NCBI GenBank assembly: GCA_003247575.1
Contig: QJZC01000023.1
Location: forward strand, 1 to 64,000
Direction of reading: 5' to 3'
Source of the DNA: Pseudomonadota bacterium
GTDB taxonomy: Bacteria; Myxococcota_A; UBA9160; SZUA-336
DNA: 64,000 bases
Below the pieces are notes generated by a model, which was given only the letters and a program-made list of their open reading frames with translations, made no database searches and had not been told where the DNA came from. The position numbers were made by a program, and so were the translations under genes. Shown piece after piece: positions 45,862 through 54,174 of this stretch; position 1 is the stretch's first letter; the number at the start of each line of letters is the position of its first letter.

Positions 45862-47583
45862 ATGCAGTACGACCTCATCGTTCGGAATGGCAGCGTGATC
45901 GATGGCTCTGGGCTTCCAGCCTATCGCGCAGACGTAGGCGTGCGCGGCGGCCGAATCGTCGAGATCGGAAGGATTCGCGGCGCGGCCCGAGAGATCGTGG
46001 ATGCAGAGGGTCTGGTGGTCGCCCCTGGTTTCGTCGACGGCCACACGCACATGGACGCTCAGATCTCTTGGGATCCGCTTGGGACCTGCTCCTGCTGGCA
46101 TGGCGTCACCACAGTCGTGATGGGGAACTGTGGCTTCACCCTCGCACCGTGCGCCGAGGCATCGAAGCACCTGGTGATGCGAAACCTCGAGCGTGCAGAG
46201 GATATCTCGCCCGAGGCGATGGACGCAGGAATCGACTGGACGTGGACTACGTTCTCCGAGTTCTTGGATCATGTCGACCAGCTTCCCAAGGGGATCAACT
46301 ACGCCGGCTACATCGGGCATTCTGCCTTGCGCACACACGTTATGGGCGAACGCGCCTTCGAGGAGCTCGCGAGCGCCGACGACCTGTCCGCGATGGCGCG
46401 CGAGCTGCGGTCGGCACTCGAGGCGGGTGCGATCGGGTTCTCGACTTCACGGACCCCGAATCACGAGACGCCAGATCGGCGTCCCGTCGCGAGCCGAGTG
46501 GCCGACTGGGAGGAGCTGCGTGCGCTCGCAGGGGTCATGGGCGAGCTGGGCGCTGGAATCATCGAGATCGCCGGGGAGCATCCGGGGCGCAATCCCGACC
46601 GCATTCGCGAGTACCACGTGCGGCTGCGCGATCTCGCGCTAGACAGCGGCCGCCCCATTACCTGGGGAATGTTCTCGACACGTCGCGCGCCGGAACTCTG
46701 GCGGCCTTACTTCGACCTGCTCGATGAGACCGCGGCGGCTGGGGGACGGATGTTCGCTCAGGTGCACAGTCGCGCCCTGAACGTCGTGCTGTCGTTCAAG
46801 ACCAACCTTCCGTTCGACTCGCTGCCGGTCTGGCGTGAACTCCGAGCCCTACCGCTCGATCGCCAACTCGCTCTGCTGCGCGATCCCGATGTCCGGCGCC
46901 GACTCGTGGAGGCTGCATCCGTGCGAACGACCGAGCGCGCCGTCGGCACCGAAGCCCGGCCGGCACGCTATGAGTGGATCTTCTTGATGGATAGCGTGGC
47001 AGGCCCACACCCTTCCATCGACACACTGGCCCGAGAGCGGGGAGCGGATCCGGTCGAGACCCTCATCGATCTTGCTCTCGAGAAGGATCTCGACCGGTTC
47101 TTTCTGCAGCCGATCGCGAACGAGGACTCGGACCACGTACTGGAGATGATGCAGCACCCCCACTCCGTCGTGACCTTCTCGGATTCTGGTGCACATGTCT
47201 CCCAGATCATGGATGCCTCGCTGCAGACCCATGTGCTCTCGCACTGGGTACGCGCACGCGAAGCCTTCACCCTGGAACAAGCCGTGCACATGCTGAGCTT
47301 CATTCCGGCCACCCGCTGGGGATTCGACGATCGCGGTCTGCTGCGCCCTGGATTCGCCGCCGACATGATCGTATTCGATCCCGACACGGTGGCCCCGCTG
47401 ATGCCCGAGGTGGTGCACGATCTCCCCGCGGGTGCGCGTCGGTTGCTGCAGAGGTCTCTCGGAATCTCCACCACGATCGTGAACGGCGCGGTCGTGCTGA
47501 GAGATGGCGAGCACACGGGAGCCTATCCAGGGAAACTCCTTCGCAGCTCACCCGGTGGAGCTGGAGGTGCTTGGAGAATCTGA
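45862..47583 (+). CDS. N-acyl-D-amino-acid deacylase-type amidohydrolase
   Basis: 573 residues from ATG 45862 (GGGGAGG upstream). The opening YDLIVRNGSVIDGSGLPAYR and the metal site APGFVDGHTHMDAQ are standard for the amidohydrolase superfamily. VVMGNCGFTLAP is the D-aminoacylase/NCG motif, and FSDSGAHVSQIMD supplies the late metal-binding Asp. The C-terminal FAADMIVFDPDTVAP is also typical. It hydrolyses an N-acylated D-amino acid, dihydropyrimidine-like or other amide substrate in the cytoplasm. The length fits the D-aminoacylase group (about 480-580). It is convergent with the O-methyltransferase, 20 bp apart. Confidence 0.88.
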   Translation: MQYDLIVRNGSVIDGSGLPAYRADVGVRGGRIVEIGRIRGAAREIVDAEGLVVAPGFVDGHTHMDAQISWDPLGTCSCWHGVTTVVMGNCGFTLAPCAEASKHLVMRNLERAEDISPEAMDAGIDWTWTTFSEFLDHVDQLPKGINYAGYIGHSALRTHVMGERAFEELASADDLSAMARELRSALEAGAIGFSTSRTPNHETPDRRPVASRVADWEELRALAGVMGELGAGIIEIAGEHPGRNPDRIREYHVRLRDLALDSGRPITWGMFSTRRAPELWRPYFDLLDETAAAGGRMFAQVHSRALNVVLSFKTNLPFDSLPVWRELRALPLDRQLALLRDPDVRRRLVEAASVRTTERAVGTEARPARYEWIFLMDSVAGPHPSIDTLARERGADPVETLIDLALEKDLDRFFLQPIANEDSDHVLEMMQHPHSVVTFSDSGAHVSQIMDASLQTHVLSHWVRAREAFTLEQAVHMLSFIPATRWGFDDRGLLRPGFAADMIVFDPDTVAPLMPEVVHDLPAGARRLLQRSLGISTTIVNGAVVLRDGEHTGAYPGKLLRSSPGGAGGAWRI

Positions 47584-47603
47584 GCCGTCCGCCACTGCAC
47601 GAG

Positions 47604-48683
47604 TCAGCAAGGAGCCGCCTCGATCACACTGACCCGAGCAAGCGTGGGGACGATGCGTTCGAGCCTGAAGCTCGCCTTCGCAAGCAGCTCTCGAAACTCG
47701 GCTTCGGATCGCTGTCGTCCGCCTGTACACACGAGCATGTTCACGTCGTTGGCCGTCGCACCGCGCGCCTCGAGCGAGCTATCGATCCGCTCAGGGTAGA
47801 TGCCCTCGACGATCAGAAGCTTCGCGGAGTCCCCCATCGCCTCTCGGCAACGTTTCAGGATCCGAGCAGCATCGGCATCGTTCCAATCGTGGATCACGTG
47901 CTTGATCAGGTAGGCGTCGGCGCCCTTCGGAATCTCGCCGAAGAAGTCCCCACCGATCGCGTCGAGCCGATCCGAGAGTCCAGCCGCCTGCGCCTCGTGT
48001 CGGGCGCGCTCGGCGACAGCCGCCTGGTCGAAGACCGTGCCGCGCAGGTTCGGGAAGGCACTCAGGATTCCGATCAGCATCGCTCCGTTTCCCCCGCCGA
48101 CGTCCACGACCCGCTCGAACGCACCGAAGTCGTACACGGATACGACGGCGGCAGCGGTCTGTCGGGTGAACGCCGCCATCGCGCGGTCGAAGCGTGCTTC
48201 GACCACGGGATCTGCGCGCAGTGCGTCGAACGCATCCCCGTCTGGATTCTCGCGTTTGAAGGCAGGCTCCCCGGTTCGGACGCAGTACTCGAGCTCGCGC
48301 CAGCTATCCTGAATCGACGTTCCGGCGAAGACCGCCATGGCATCCTTCATCGACCCGGGCGCATCCGCGCGTAGGAGAGCCCCCGTCGCGGTGAGCCCGA
48401 ACGTGGTCGCCGGATCCTCGACCAGGACCCCCGCCGAGGTGAGCAGGCGCAGGACCCGAGCGAGCGCCCCCGCATGAGTCCCGGTCTCGGCAGCTAGATA
48501 TTCGACCGAACGTGGGCTGTCCCCGATGCGATCCGCGATCTCGAGCTCCACTGCGAGCGCGAGCGCGCGCGAGAGATAGTGGCCCACGGCGAGCTGGTAG
48601 AGCACCAGCCCTGGGGGCAGGCTGGCCGCTCCCGACCTCGGGGCAGCGCTCGAAACTCGGTCGGATGAATCTGGGTGCGTCAT
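47604..48683 (-). CDS. O-methyltransferase (acetylserotonin/hydroxyneurosporene type)
   Basis: 359 residues. The N-terminal 100 residues are the dimerisation winged helix (PPGLVLYQLAVGHYLSRALA, YLAAETGTHAGALARVLRLL). The SAM motif is RVVDVGGGNGAMLIGILSAF. The catalytic base His lies in YLIKHVIHDWNDADAARILK, with downstream GATANDVNMLVCTGG and RSEAEFRELLAKASF. It methylates a hydroxyl of a phenolic or isoprenoid compound. An AraC-type gene lies 108 bp upstream on the same strand and may regulate it. Confidence 0.88.
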   Translation of the reverse strand: MTHPDSSDRVSSAAPRSGAASLPPGLVLYQLAVGHYLSRALALAVELEIADRIGDSPRSVEYLAAETGTHAGALARVLRLLTSAGVLVEDPATTFGLTATGALLRADAPGSMKDAMAVFAGTSIQDSWRELEYCVRTGEPAFKRENPDGDAFDALRADPVVEARFDRAMAAFTRQTAAAVVSVYDFGAFERVVDVGGGNGAMLIGILSAFPNLRGTVFDQAAVAERARHEAQAAGLSDRLDAIGGDFFGEIPKGADAYLIKHVIHDWNDADAARILKRCREAMGDSAKLLIVEGIYPERIDSSLEARGATANDVNMLVCTGGRQRSEAEFRELLAKASFRLERIVPTLARVSVIEAAPC

Positions 48684-48791
48684 GGCTGTTCTCCTCTGCG
48701 AAGGTTCGAGGACCCAGTCTAGGGCGCCGCCTGAGCCGCGACTTGGACGAAACGGCGGAGGACCCGTCTTATGAAGGAACCCTTCGAAGCG

Positions 48792-49694
48792 TCAGCCAGA
48801 GACGACGTCGACACCGTCCAGACCCTCACCGAGTACACGCAGGTATGCGCGTGGCGAGAGCCCCGTAAGCGTGCGGAATTCGCGGTTGAGGTGGGGCTGG
48901 TCGTAGTAGCCACAGTCGAGCGCGATGCCGGCGAGATCGCCTGCTGAGCCCCGCGCGATTCGCTCCAGCGCGCGCCGAAAGCGTCCGATTCTCGCGAGCC
49001 GCTTGGGAGGAAGGCCGATCTCGTGAGTAAAGAGCTCGCGGAGCCGACGCGACGAGAGCCCGCAAGCACGGGCCAGCTCGCTCGTTCGGAAGTCACCGCC
49101 GACCAGCAGTCGTAGCGCAGGGGGGAGCGCTGGGTGTGGACCCGGAGCTTCGCGCAGGCGCGAGACAACCCATGCCTCGAACAGGTCCAGTGCCCGGCCC
49201 AGATCAGGCGCATCGAGCATCTGCTCGCGTGTCTCGGCCAGGTGGGAACGCGGTTCGAATGCGCTTTCGAGCGACTGAACTCGACCCGCAACATTGGTCA
49301 GTGGCATCCCGCCGAGAAGTCTCCACGCACCGAGCGGCGTGAGGCGCGCGGCGACCACCCGGGTCGAGGGCTCGAGGCATTCGAACGTCGTCGGTCGCTC
49401 GTGGAGCCCTGAGACGAACCCCTGTTCGAAGAGCGAAGTGGCCACACCACCCCCGCATTCCGTGAGTCGTTGCGGCGCACTCAGGTGCAGCATCAGCATC
49501 ACCTCACCGTTCGGAAGGGTGCGGTGCCGTTCGCCAACCTGGGCGGCCACGCCCGCCCAGAGCTCGATGATCGACCCGCAGAGCTCGGGAAGGGGCGATC
49601 GCCGCCAGAGCTCCCAGGGCAGTCCGGCGGACACGCCGAACGACAACGTCGTGCGCGGTCCGGGATCTGGAGCGGAGAGGATCGGGGCGGCCAT
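48792..49694 (-). CDS. AraC-family transcriptional regulator
   Basis: 300 residues. The N-terminal 180 residues are a cupin-like or DUF6597-type sensor region (NGEVMLMLHLSAPQRL, VVAARLTPLGAWRLLGGMPL). The C-terminal 100 residues hold the double HTH: TSELARACGLSSRRLRELFT, then IALDCGYYDQPHLNREFRTL and GLSPRAYLR. It is upstream of the O-methyltransferase gene on the same strand. The ligand is unknown. Confidence 0.85.
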   Translation of the reverse strand: MAAPILSAPDPGPRTTLSFGVSAGLPWELWRRSPLPELCGSIIELWAGVAAQVGERHRTLPNGEVMLMLHLSAPQRLTECGGGVATSLFEQGFVSGLHERPTTFECLEPSTRVVAARLTPLGAWRLLGGMPLTNVAGRVQSLESAFEPRSHLAETREQMLDAPDLGRALDLFEAWVVSRLREAPGPHPALPPALRLLVGGDFRTSELARACGLSSRRLRELFTHEIGLPPKRLARIGRFRRALERIARGSAGDLAGIALDCGYYDQPHLNREFRTLTGLSPRAYLRVLGEGLDGVDVVSG

Positions 49695-50050
49695 CCTGAC
49701 AGCCTACCATGCGACCACTGCAGCGGCCCTCCCGGGCGGCCCTTGCAGCAAACTCGATCTTGCGGGTGATTTGCGGCTTCTGGCCAGACCGCCGGACTGC
49801 TACCGACTCGAGCCAGTTTGCTACGCGCCTCGGCGGTGTAAGGGTCACATCCGGCAGCGCGAACGACACGGATGGCCCTTCGATTGCGAAGCGCAATCCG
49901 TCGCCACACCGGAACACAATGCATGCGCGGCGACGGCACTCGCATTGTTCGTCACGTGGCGCGCGATCTTGGTAGGCAGTAGAAGCGAACCCAGTCTCGA
50001 GCTAGAGCCAGATGCAGGTGTTTGTGGCGTCGGGTCGGAGGCACCGACCT
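49695..50050. other. Non-coding gap, nothing recognised
   Basis: 356 bp between the AraC gene and the stop of the membrane protein. No frame has a ribosome site or family match, and the sequence lacks the regular third-position GC of real genes here. It probably holds the AraC promoter. Confidence 0.4.
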
Positions 50051-51676
50051 TCAGTTCGAGCGCGAGACCGCTGCGGACTCTGTGCGACCGCACTTAAGCT
50101 CGAAGAGTGCCCAGTTGCCAAAGGCTGCGCGCGGTTCGAGCCGGTCGAGCCCGAATTGCACCATCTGAAGCAATCCGGCTCGACTCCAGCTCCATGGCTT
50201 GGTGGACGGTGGGTCCGCTAGAAACTCTGGAACTGGCTTGCCCAGGTTCACGACGAGATGTGGACGTGGACGCTGGCAGAGCTCGCGAAGCTGGCGCTGA
50301 TTCGCCATGACCTCGTCCTGGTAGTCGCGGGACGCAATGATCCCGTCGAGCGGAACGACTGGCAGCGTTCCATAGTACGCGAGCGCTCCGGGCCAATAGG
50401 CTCCGACGGTCGCGTTGGTGGGAATCGAGGTGCGCAGATGCTCCGCCATGCGCAACCGATCCACCCAGGCCGGATGAGGAGTCGGCACCGAGCTCGCCGT
50501 CATCGCGCAGGAACCCAGCGCAAGCGCGCCCCACACGACTACAGGCCTGCGCGTGAAGCGCACTACGAGAAGGTTGAGCATCGAGACGAGACTCAGGGCG
50601 AGTAGAAGCGTTTCCGGAAGGAAGTAGTACGAGGTGTAGGGCCGAACCTCCCGATGATAGCCATACATGACGAGTGCGTGCAGCCCAGCAGACAGAGCGA
50701 GCCAGACAAGCAAGCGCCTCCCGGATGGCTGCTCGATCACGGAGTCTCGCTGCGAGACCGTCGCCCCGATCACGACCAAGCCCGTGAGAATGACAGCCAG
50801 TGCAGTGGGTGCAGACCGAATCTCTAGCGGATACCAGGCCATGTTCTTGAGAAACGCCGTGGCGAGACCCCACCATTCATCTGAAGCCAAATAGGCACTG
50901 AGGGATGGATACCACAATTCTAGATAGAACTGCTTAGCCCGCCCGCTCAACGGTACCAAAGCATCGAACCAGACGACGTTGGCTACCAGATAGGGTAGAA
51001 CCACCAAGCTCATCGCAGCTCCGGCCCCCGCGAGAGTCCGCCAGCTCCGCTGTACTGCAACGAGAGCCATAGCCACGATCCCAAAGACGAAGCAGTCCGT
51101 TCTGGCCAAGAACACGAGGCCAGATGTCAGACCAATCAAGACACCGCTGGCGAGCTGGTCCCCGGATCGGTCGAGCGCGCCTAACAAGACGATCGCGTGT
51201 ACGGGAATCAGGAGCCAGAGCAGAGGAGTCTCGAGGCCCTGCAGAACCCAAGCTTGAAAGGGAGCCGAAAGTGTGGTGAGCGCGAAGAACCCCAGGATCG
51301 TGCCCGCCGGGATGCGGTGCAACAACAGTCGCAGCCAGGCAACGGTCCCCAGGAGAAACGCAAAGGCACCTAGAAACAAGGAGATGCGATCCATGTCGAC
51401 GCCTGGAAGGATCGAGCGGGCCGCTACCAGCAGTCCCATCCAGAGAGGTTGAACGCCGTTGGTCAGCATTCCAGGGTGAAATGCGAGCTCGGATCGCATG
51501 ACCACGGCATCGGCCATGACCATGTAGAAGAACGCGTCGTCGAAGAGAGAGCCGGTCGCGGCGATCGCTCGAGGATCACCGAAGCTCCGTTGTGCAACGA
51601 GCAGGCCCGTAGCTAGAAGTACACTGCACGAAACGAACCCAGCTACCCGAAGAGGCGCAGACTTGGCTTCTTTCAT
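50051..51676 (-). CDS. Polytopic membrane glycosyltransferase-like protein
   Basis: 541 residues from ATG 51676; a longer frame to 51871 has no supporting start. About 10-12 membrane segments (CSVLLATGLLVAQ, FLLGTVAWLRLLLHR, LALSLVSMLNLLVVRF). The first periplasmic loop carries LFDDAFFYMVMADAV, an Asp-Asp pair like that of GT-C glycosyltransferases (GT39/ArnT type). The C-terminal soluble domain begins WVDRLRMAEHLRTSIPTNAT and resembles the periplasmic part of such enzymes. It would transfer a sugar from a lipid-phosphate donor at the inner membrane. TATACT lies 7 nt before the ATG with no clear ribosome site, suggesting a leaderless transcript. Confidence 0.7.
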   Translation of the reverse strand: MKEAKSAPLRVAGFVSCSVLLATGLLVAQRSFGDPRAIAATGSLFDDAFFYMVMADAVVMRSELAFHPGMLTNGVQPLWMGLLVAARSILPGVDMDRISLFLGAFAFLLGTVAWLRLLLHRIPAGTILGFFALTTLSAPFQAWVLQGLETPLLWLLIPVHAIVLLGALDRSGDQLASGVLIGLTSGLVFLARTDCFVFGIVAMALVAVQRSWRTLAGAGAAMSLVVLPYLVANVVWFDALVPLSGRAKQFYLELWYPSLSAYLASDEWWGLATAFLKNMAWYPLEIRSAPTALAVILTGLVVIGATVSQRDSVIEQPSGRRLLVWLALSAGLHALVMYGYHREVRPYTSYYFLPETLLLALSLVSMLNLLVVRFTRRPVVVWGALALGSCAMTASSVPTPHPAWVDRLRMAEHLRTSIPTNATVGAYWPGALAYYGTLPVVPLDGIIASRDYQDEVMANQRQLRELCQRPRPHLVVNLGKPVPEFLADPPSTKPWSWSRAGLLQMVQFGLDRLEPRAAFGNWALFELKCGRTESAAVSRSN

Positions 51677-52401
51677 CGGATCAGTATAGCGGGCATGCGC
51701 AGCCTCACCGAGCTCTGCCACAGGAGATTGTCGAACCTTCGCACGATTCCCGCGCATAAACGCACCCAACGAAGTCCCACTGACGCTGAGTCGCCGCACG
51801 GACGAAGAACATCTACAAAGCCGCGCACGCTCGACTCCAAACATCGAGAGCAGCTTGATCTGGGATCGCACACGTCAGAAATTCGACCTCATAATTTATG
51901 AAGTAATCTTTATGTGCATAACAGGCCGACCTCGAGTCGGCGCAGTCCGAACGTTCGAAGCCGGTTCCTCTGCTTCATGTCCAATCAGTAGAATGAGGCT
52001 CATGCCTTGCGGGATCCGCGCCGGAATCGTCGCGTTCGCGTTGCAAAGGATTCTGACTGCAAAGCGCATACCGAGATGACTCGGTCTCTCGATTCCACAG
52101 AATCTTCGGTTTGCACAAGCTCTACGCAGAAATCGGAGAACCTCAGCAGCCAGCCGTTGGCGGCGCAGCGATCGAACTCGGAACGACTCAGTAGCGCTCA
52201 CGGCCACCATGCGGGCCGACATTCCCACAAACACTCCAGGGGGGACACGACCGCTCGTCGAGCCCCTTCACGGACACTTCACCGCACGCCGCTCACGCAT
52301 CCCCATCCAACAACCGAACGCGCCAACCGGGCCCGTACCCACCTCGACGGGCGCCACCGCCATCAACTCGCGGCCCTGAATCTCCGAAGCAGGACGCGGG
52401 A
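51677..52401. other. Intergenic region with an A/T-rich patch
   Basis: About 725 bp. Bases 51850-51930 are strikingly A/T-rich for this genome (CATAATTTATGAAGTAATC). The rest has no convincing gene. It separates the divergent membrane protein from the kinase relic. A promoter, or the edge of an old insertion, could explain the composition. Confidence 0.4.
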
Positions 52402-53119
52402 ATGCGTGCGATCGCGGGATACACACCAGAGAAACTCCTGCAATCGCGGAGAGGGATTGGTCGGCAGGTCTATCTGGGTACACGCGCGAGCGACGCGCTC
52501 GAGGTAGTGCTCAAACATTTCCCCTGGACGGACCCAGCTGCCGTGCGCGAGTTCGAGATCCTGCGCGGCCGACCCCGCACACAGGCCAGACCACGTGCAG
52601 AGCCGAGACTCCGCTCATCGGAGCGGACCGGCGCTTCCTTTCGCCGGAGCAGACGGGTCACAATGGATCGCGGACTCGACTCTCGCAGCGATCTCTACTC
52701 GTTCGGGGCGACGCTCTGCTGACGACTCACTGGGGAGCCACCCTTCCCAGACCCGCTCGGACTGATCCATGCGCACCTGCCCCGTGCTCCGCTGCCCTCC
52801 CCCACGAGCGCCGACCGGAGATCGCCCTCACCCTGTCACACATGGTGCTGCCTCTCCTGCAGAAGCTACTCAAGAGATACAGGATCTCTATCTCTACATG
52901 AGCATCCACATCCTCACGATTCGGATCCTGTTAGGCGAATACGAAAAGACTTTCGAGGAGGCCGAACGCGTGCGTGATCGCACGTTCCAGGTCCAGATTG
53001 GAACGCACGTGGGGGACTTCGTATTGATGCGGGAATCGAGCTCCGCATTGCTGGCCCAGTCGGCGTGTGGCGCGACCGCGAAAGTACACCCAGAACTGTT
53101 GGAAACGCCTGACACGTGA
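52402..53119 (+). pseudogene. Relic of a fourth pseudokinase-ATPase-TPR gene (copy D)
   Basis: From 52402 the frame reads RGIGRQVYLGTRASDALEVV with the ATP-site-like VVLKHFP, then breaks to RRVTMDRGLDSRSDLYSFGA, equivalent to the GRMGRGVDYRSDLYMLGAT block of copy A. A TGA (52720-52722) interrupts, but the frame continues RLTGEPPFPDPLGLIHAHLP as in the other copies. After another shift it gives LTLSHMVLPLLQKLLKRYR. Almost at once it joins LTIRILLGEYEKTFEEAERV, matching the C-terminal TLWMMVLCVHGEFELAFEQ segment. The whole ATPase region (about 700 residues) is deleted, and only N- and C-terminal scraps remain. Confidence 0.75.
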
Positions 53120-53184
53120 ACACTGTTCTGATCCGAGCAATACTTATAGGAACGTTCAACGAACTTCGAGCCAAAGGAGGGAAC

Positions 53185-53976
53185 GTGCCAACACCTTTCC
53201 ATGAAAGTGGCGTCGTAGGTAATACAACTCACGAATGGAGGGAAATCAATCTTTCGCAGGTGCATGGACCACACGTGGCCATCTTCGCGGCCATGCAGTC
53301 CTTCAACGGAGCGGACACGGCCGCGCCCCGCCTGAGAGCGCAAACCAGCTTTCAGGTAATGATCGAGGAAGAGAAGTCGCGCGACCCTGAGATCAGGCAC
53401 GTCGGAGAGCAGCTCGGCTACCTCGCGCTTCGCACGGGAGCGATACTCGGCGATCATCAACAGCCGATCGGAGAGGTTCGAACGATCGAGATCAGACAGC
53501 AGAATGCGAACGCCTGGCAAACGATCAAACCAGAGCACTCATACAAAGATCCGGTGGTCATCACCCAGATGATGACTCGCTACGGCCCGGATCCAGCGCA
53601 CATCCGCTTACGCAACGTGAGCCCGGCATCGTTCGACTTGCAGATCGAAGAGTGGGACTATCTAGACGGACCGCACGCTCGAGAGTCCGTCGGATACCTG
53701 ATCGCCGATCGCGGCGTCCACCTGCTCGATGGCGGCAAGATCCTGGAAATCGGATCTGCCGACATGAACCACAACTGGACTACGATCTCCCTACAAGCTG
53801 GATTCTCTTCAGCTCCTGTCGTGCTGAGTCAATGCCAGACCTTCGCAGGACCGCAAGCCGTGGTCACCCGCCAACGCAACGTCACGGCCCAGTCGCTCCA
53901 GATTCGCCTCCAGGAAGAGGAGAGAAACGACGGCGTACACGCCATCGAGAAGGTAGGCTGGCTCGCGATTGCTTGA
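53185..53976 (+). CDS. Triple-repeat, lectin-like protein
   Basis: 263 residues from GTG 53185, chosen because AAAGGAGG (53173-53180) precedes it by 4-5 nt; a frame from 53116 has no such site. Three modules of about 75-90 residues each show a conserved pattern of Q-x-x-T/S, R-x-R-N-V and E-E, ending in H-x-x-E-x-V-G-Y/W-L-A: ending QLGYLALRTG, RESVGYLIADRG and EKVGWLAIA. Similar modules occur in secreted or surface proteins of marine bacteria, and some resemble H-type lectin folds. That link is from memory and weak. No signal peptide. It lies directly after the copy D relic, and a hairpin follows its stop. Confidence 0.6.
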   Translation: MPTPFHESGVVGNTTHEWREINLSQVHGPHVAIFAAMQSFNGADTAAPRLRAQTSFQVMIEEEKSRDPEIRHVGEQLGYLALRTGAILGDHQQPIGEVRTIEIRQQNANAWQTIKPEHSYKDPVVITQMMTRYGPDPAHIRLRNVSPASFDLQIEEWDYLDGPHARESVGYLIADRGVHLLDGGKILEIGSADMNHNWTTISLQAGFSSAPVVLSQCQTFAGPQAVVTRQRNVTAQSLQIRLQEEERNDGVHAIEKVGWLAIA

Positions 53977-53982
53977 GTCATG

Positions 53983-54022
53983 GCCCGGTTGTCGGCTGTT
54001 CCAATGCGGCCGGCAACCGGGC
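53983..54022 (+). terminator. 14-bp stem-loop after the lectin-like gene
   Basis: GCCCGGTTGTCGGC (53983-53996) pairs with GCCGGCAACCGGGC (54009-54022) around a 12-nt loop. The one mismatch is a G-U pair on the plus-strand RNA. It lies 6 bp after the stop codon, so it is a likely terminator although no T-tract follows. Confidence 0.5.
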
Positions 54023-54174
54023 GGCTCACTCGCAACTCACTCGACTCAGAGATGCTCGCGCCTGCCACAAGCTAACAGGCATGCGCGCCTCCAGAACCGA
54101 GGGTAGATCTGGGTCCGGGCGGGTGCACTTCGGACTCGCTCCGCTCGGGCTCACTAACGTCCGATACGGACCGC

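Noticed and set aside
51850-51930. A/T-rich patch as a replication origin or attachment site
   Set aside because: No DnaA-box cluster, integrase, tRNA or flanking direct repeat was seen.
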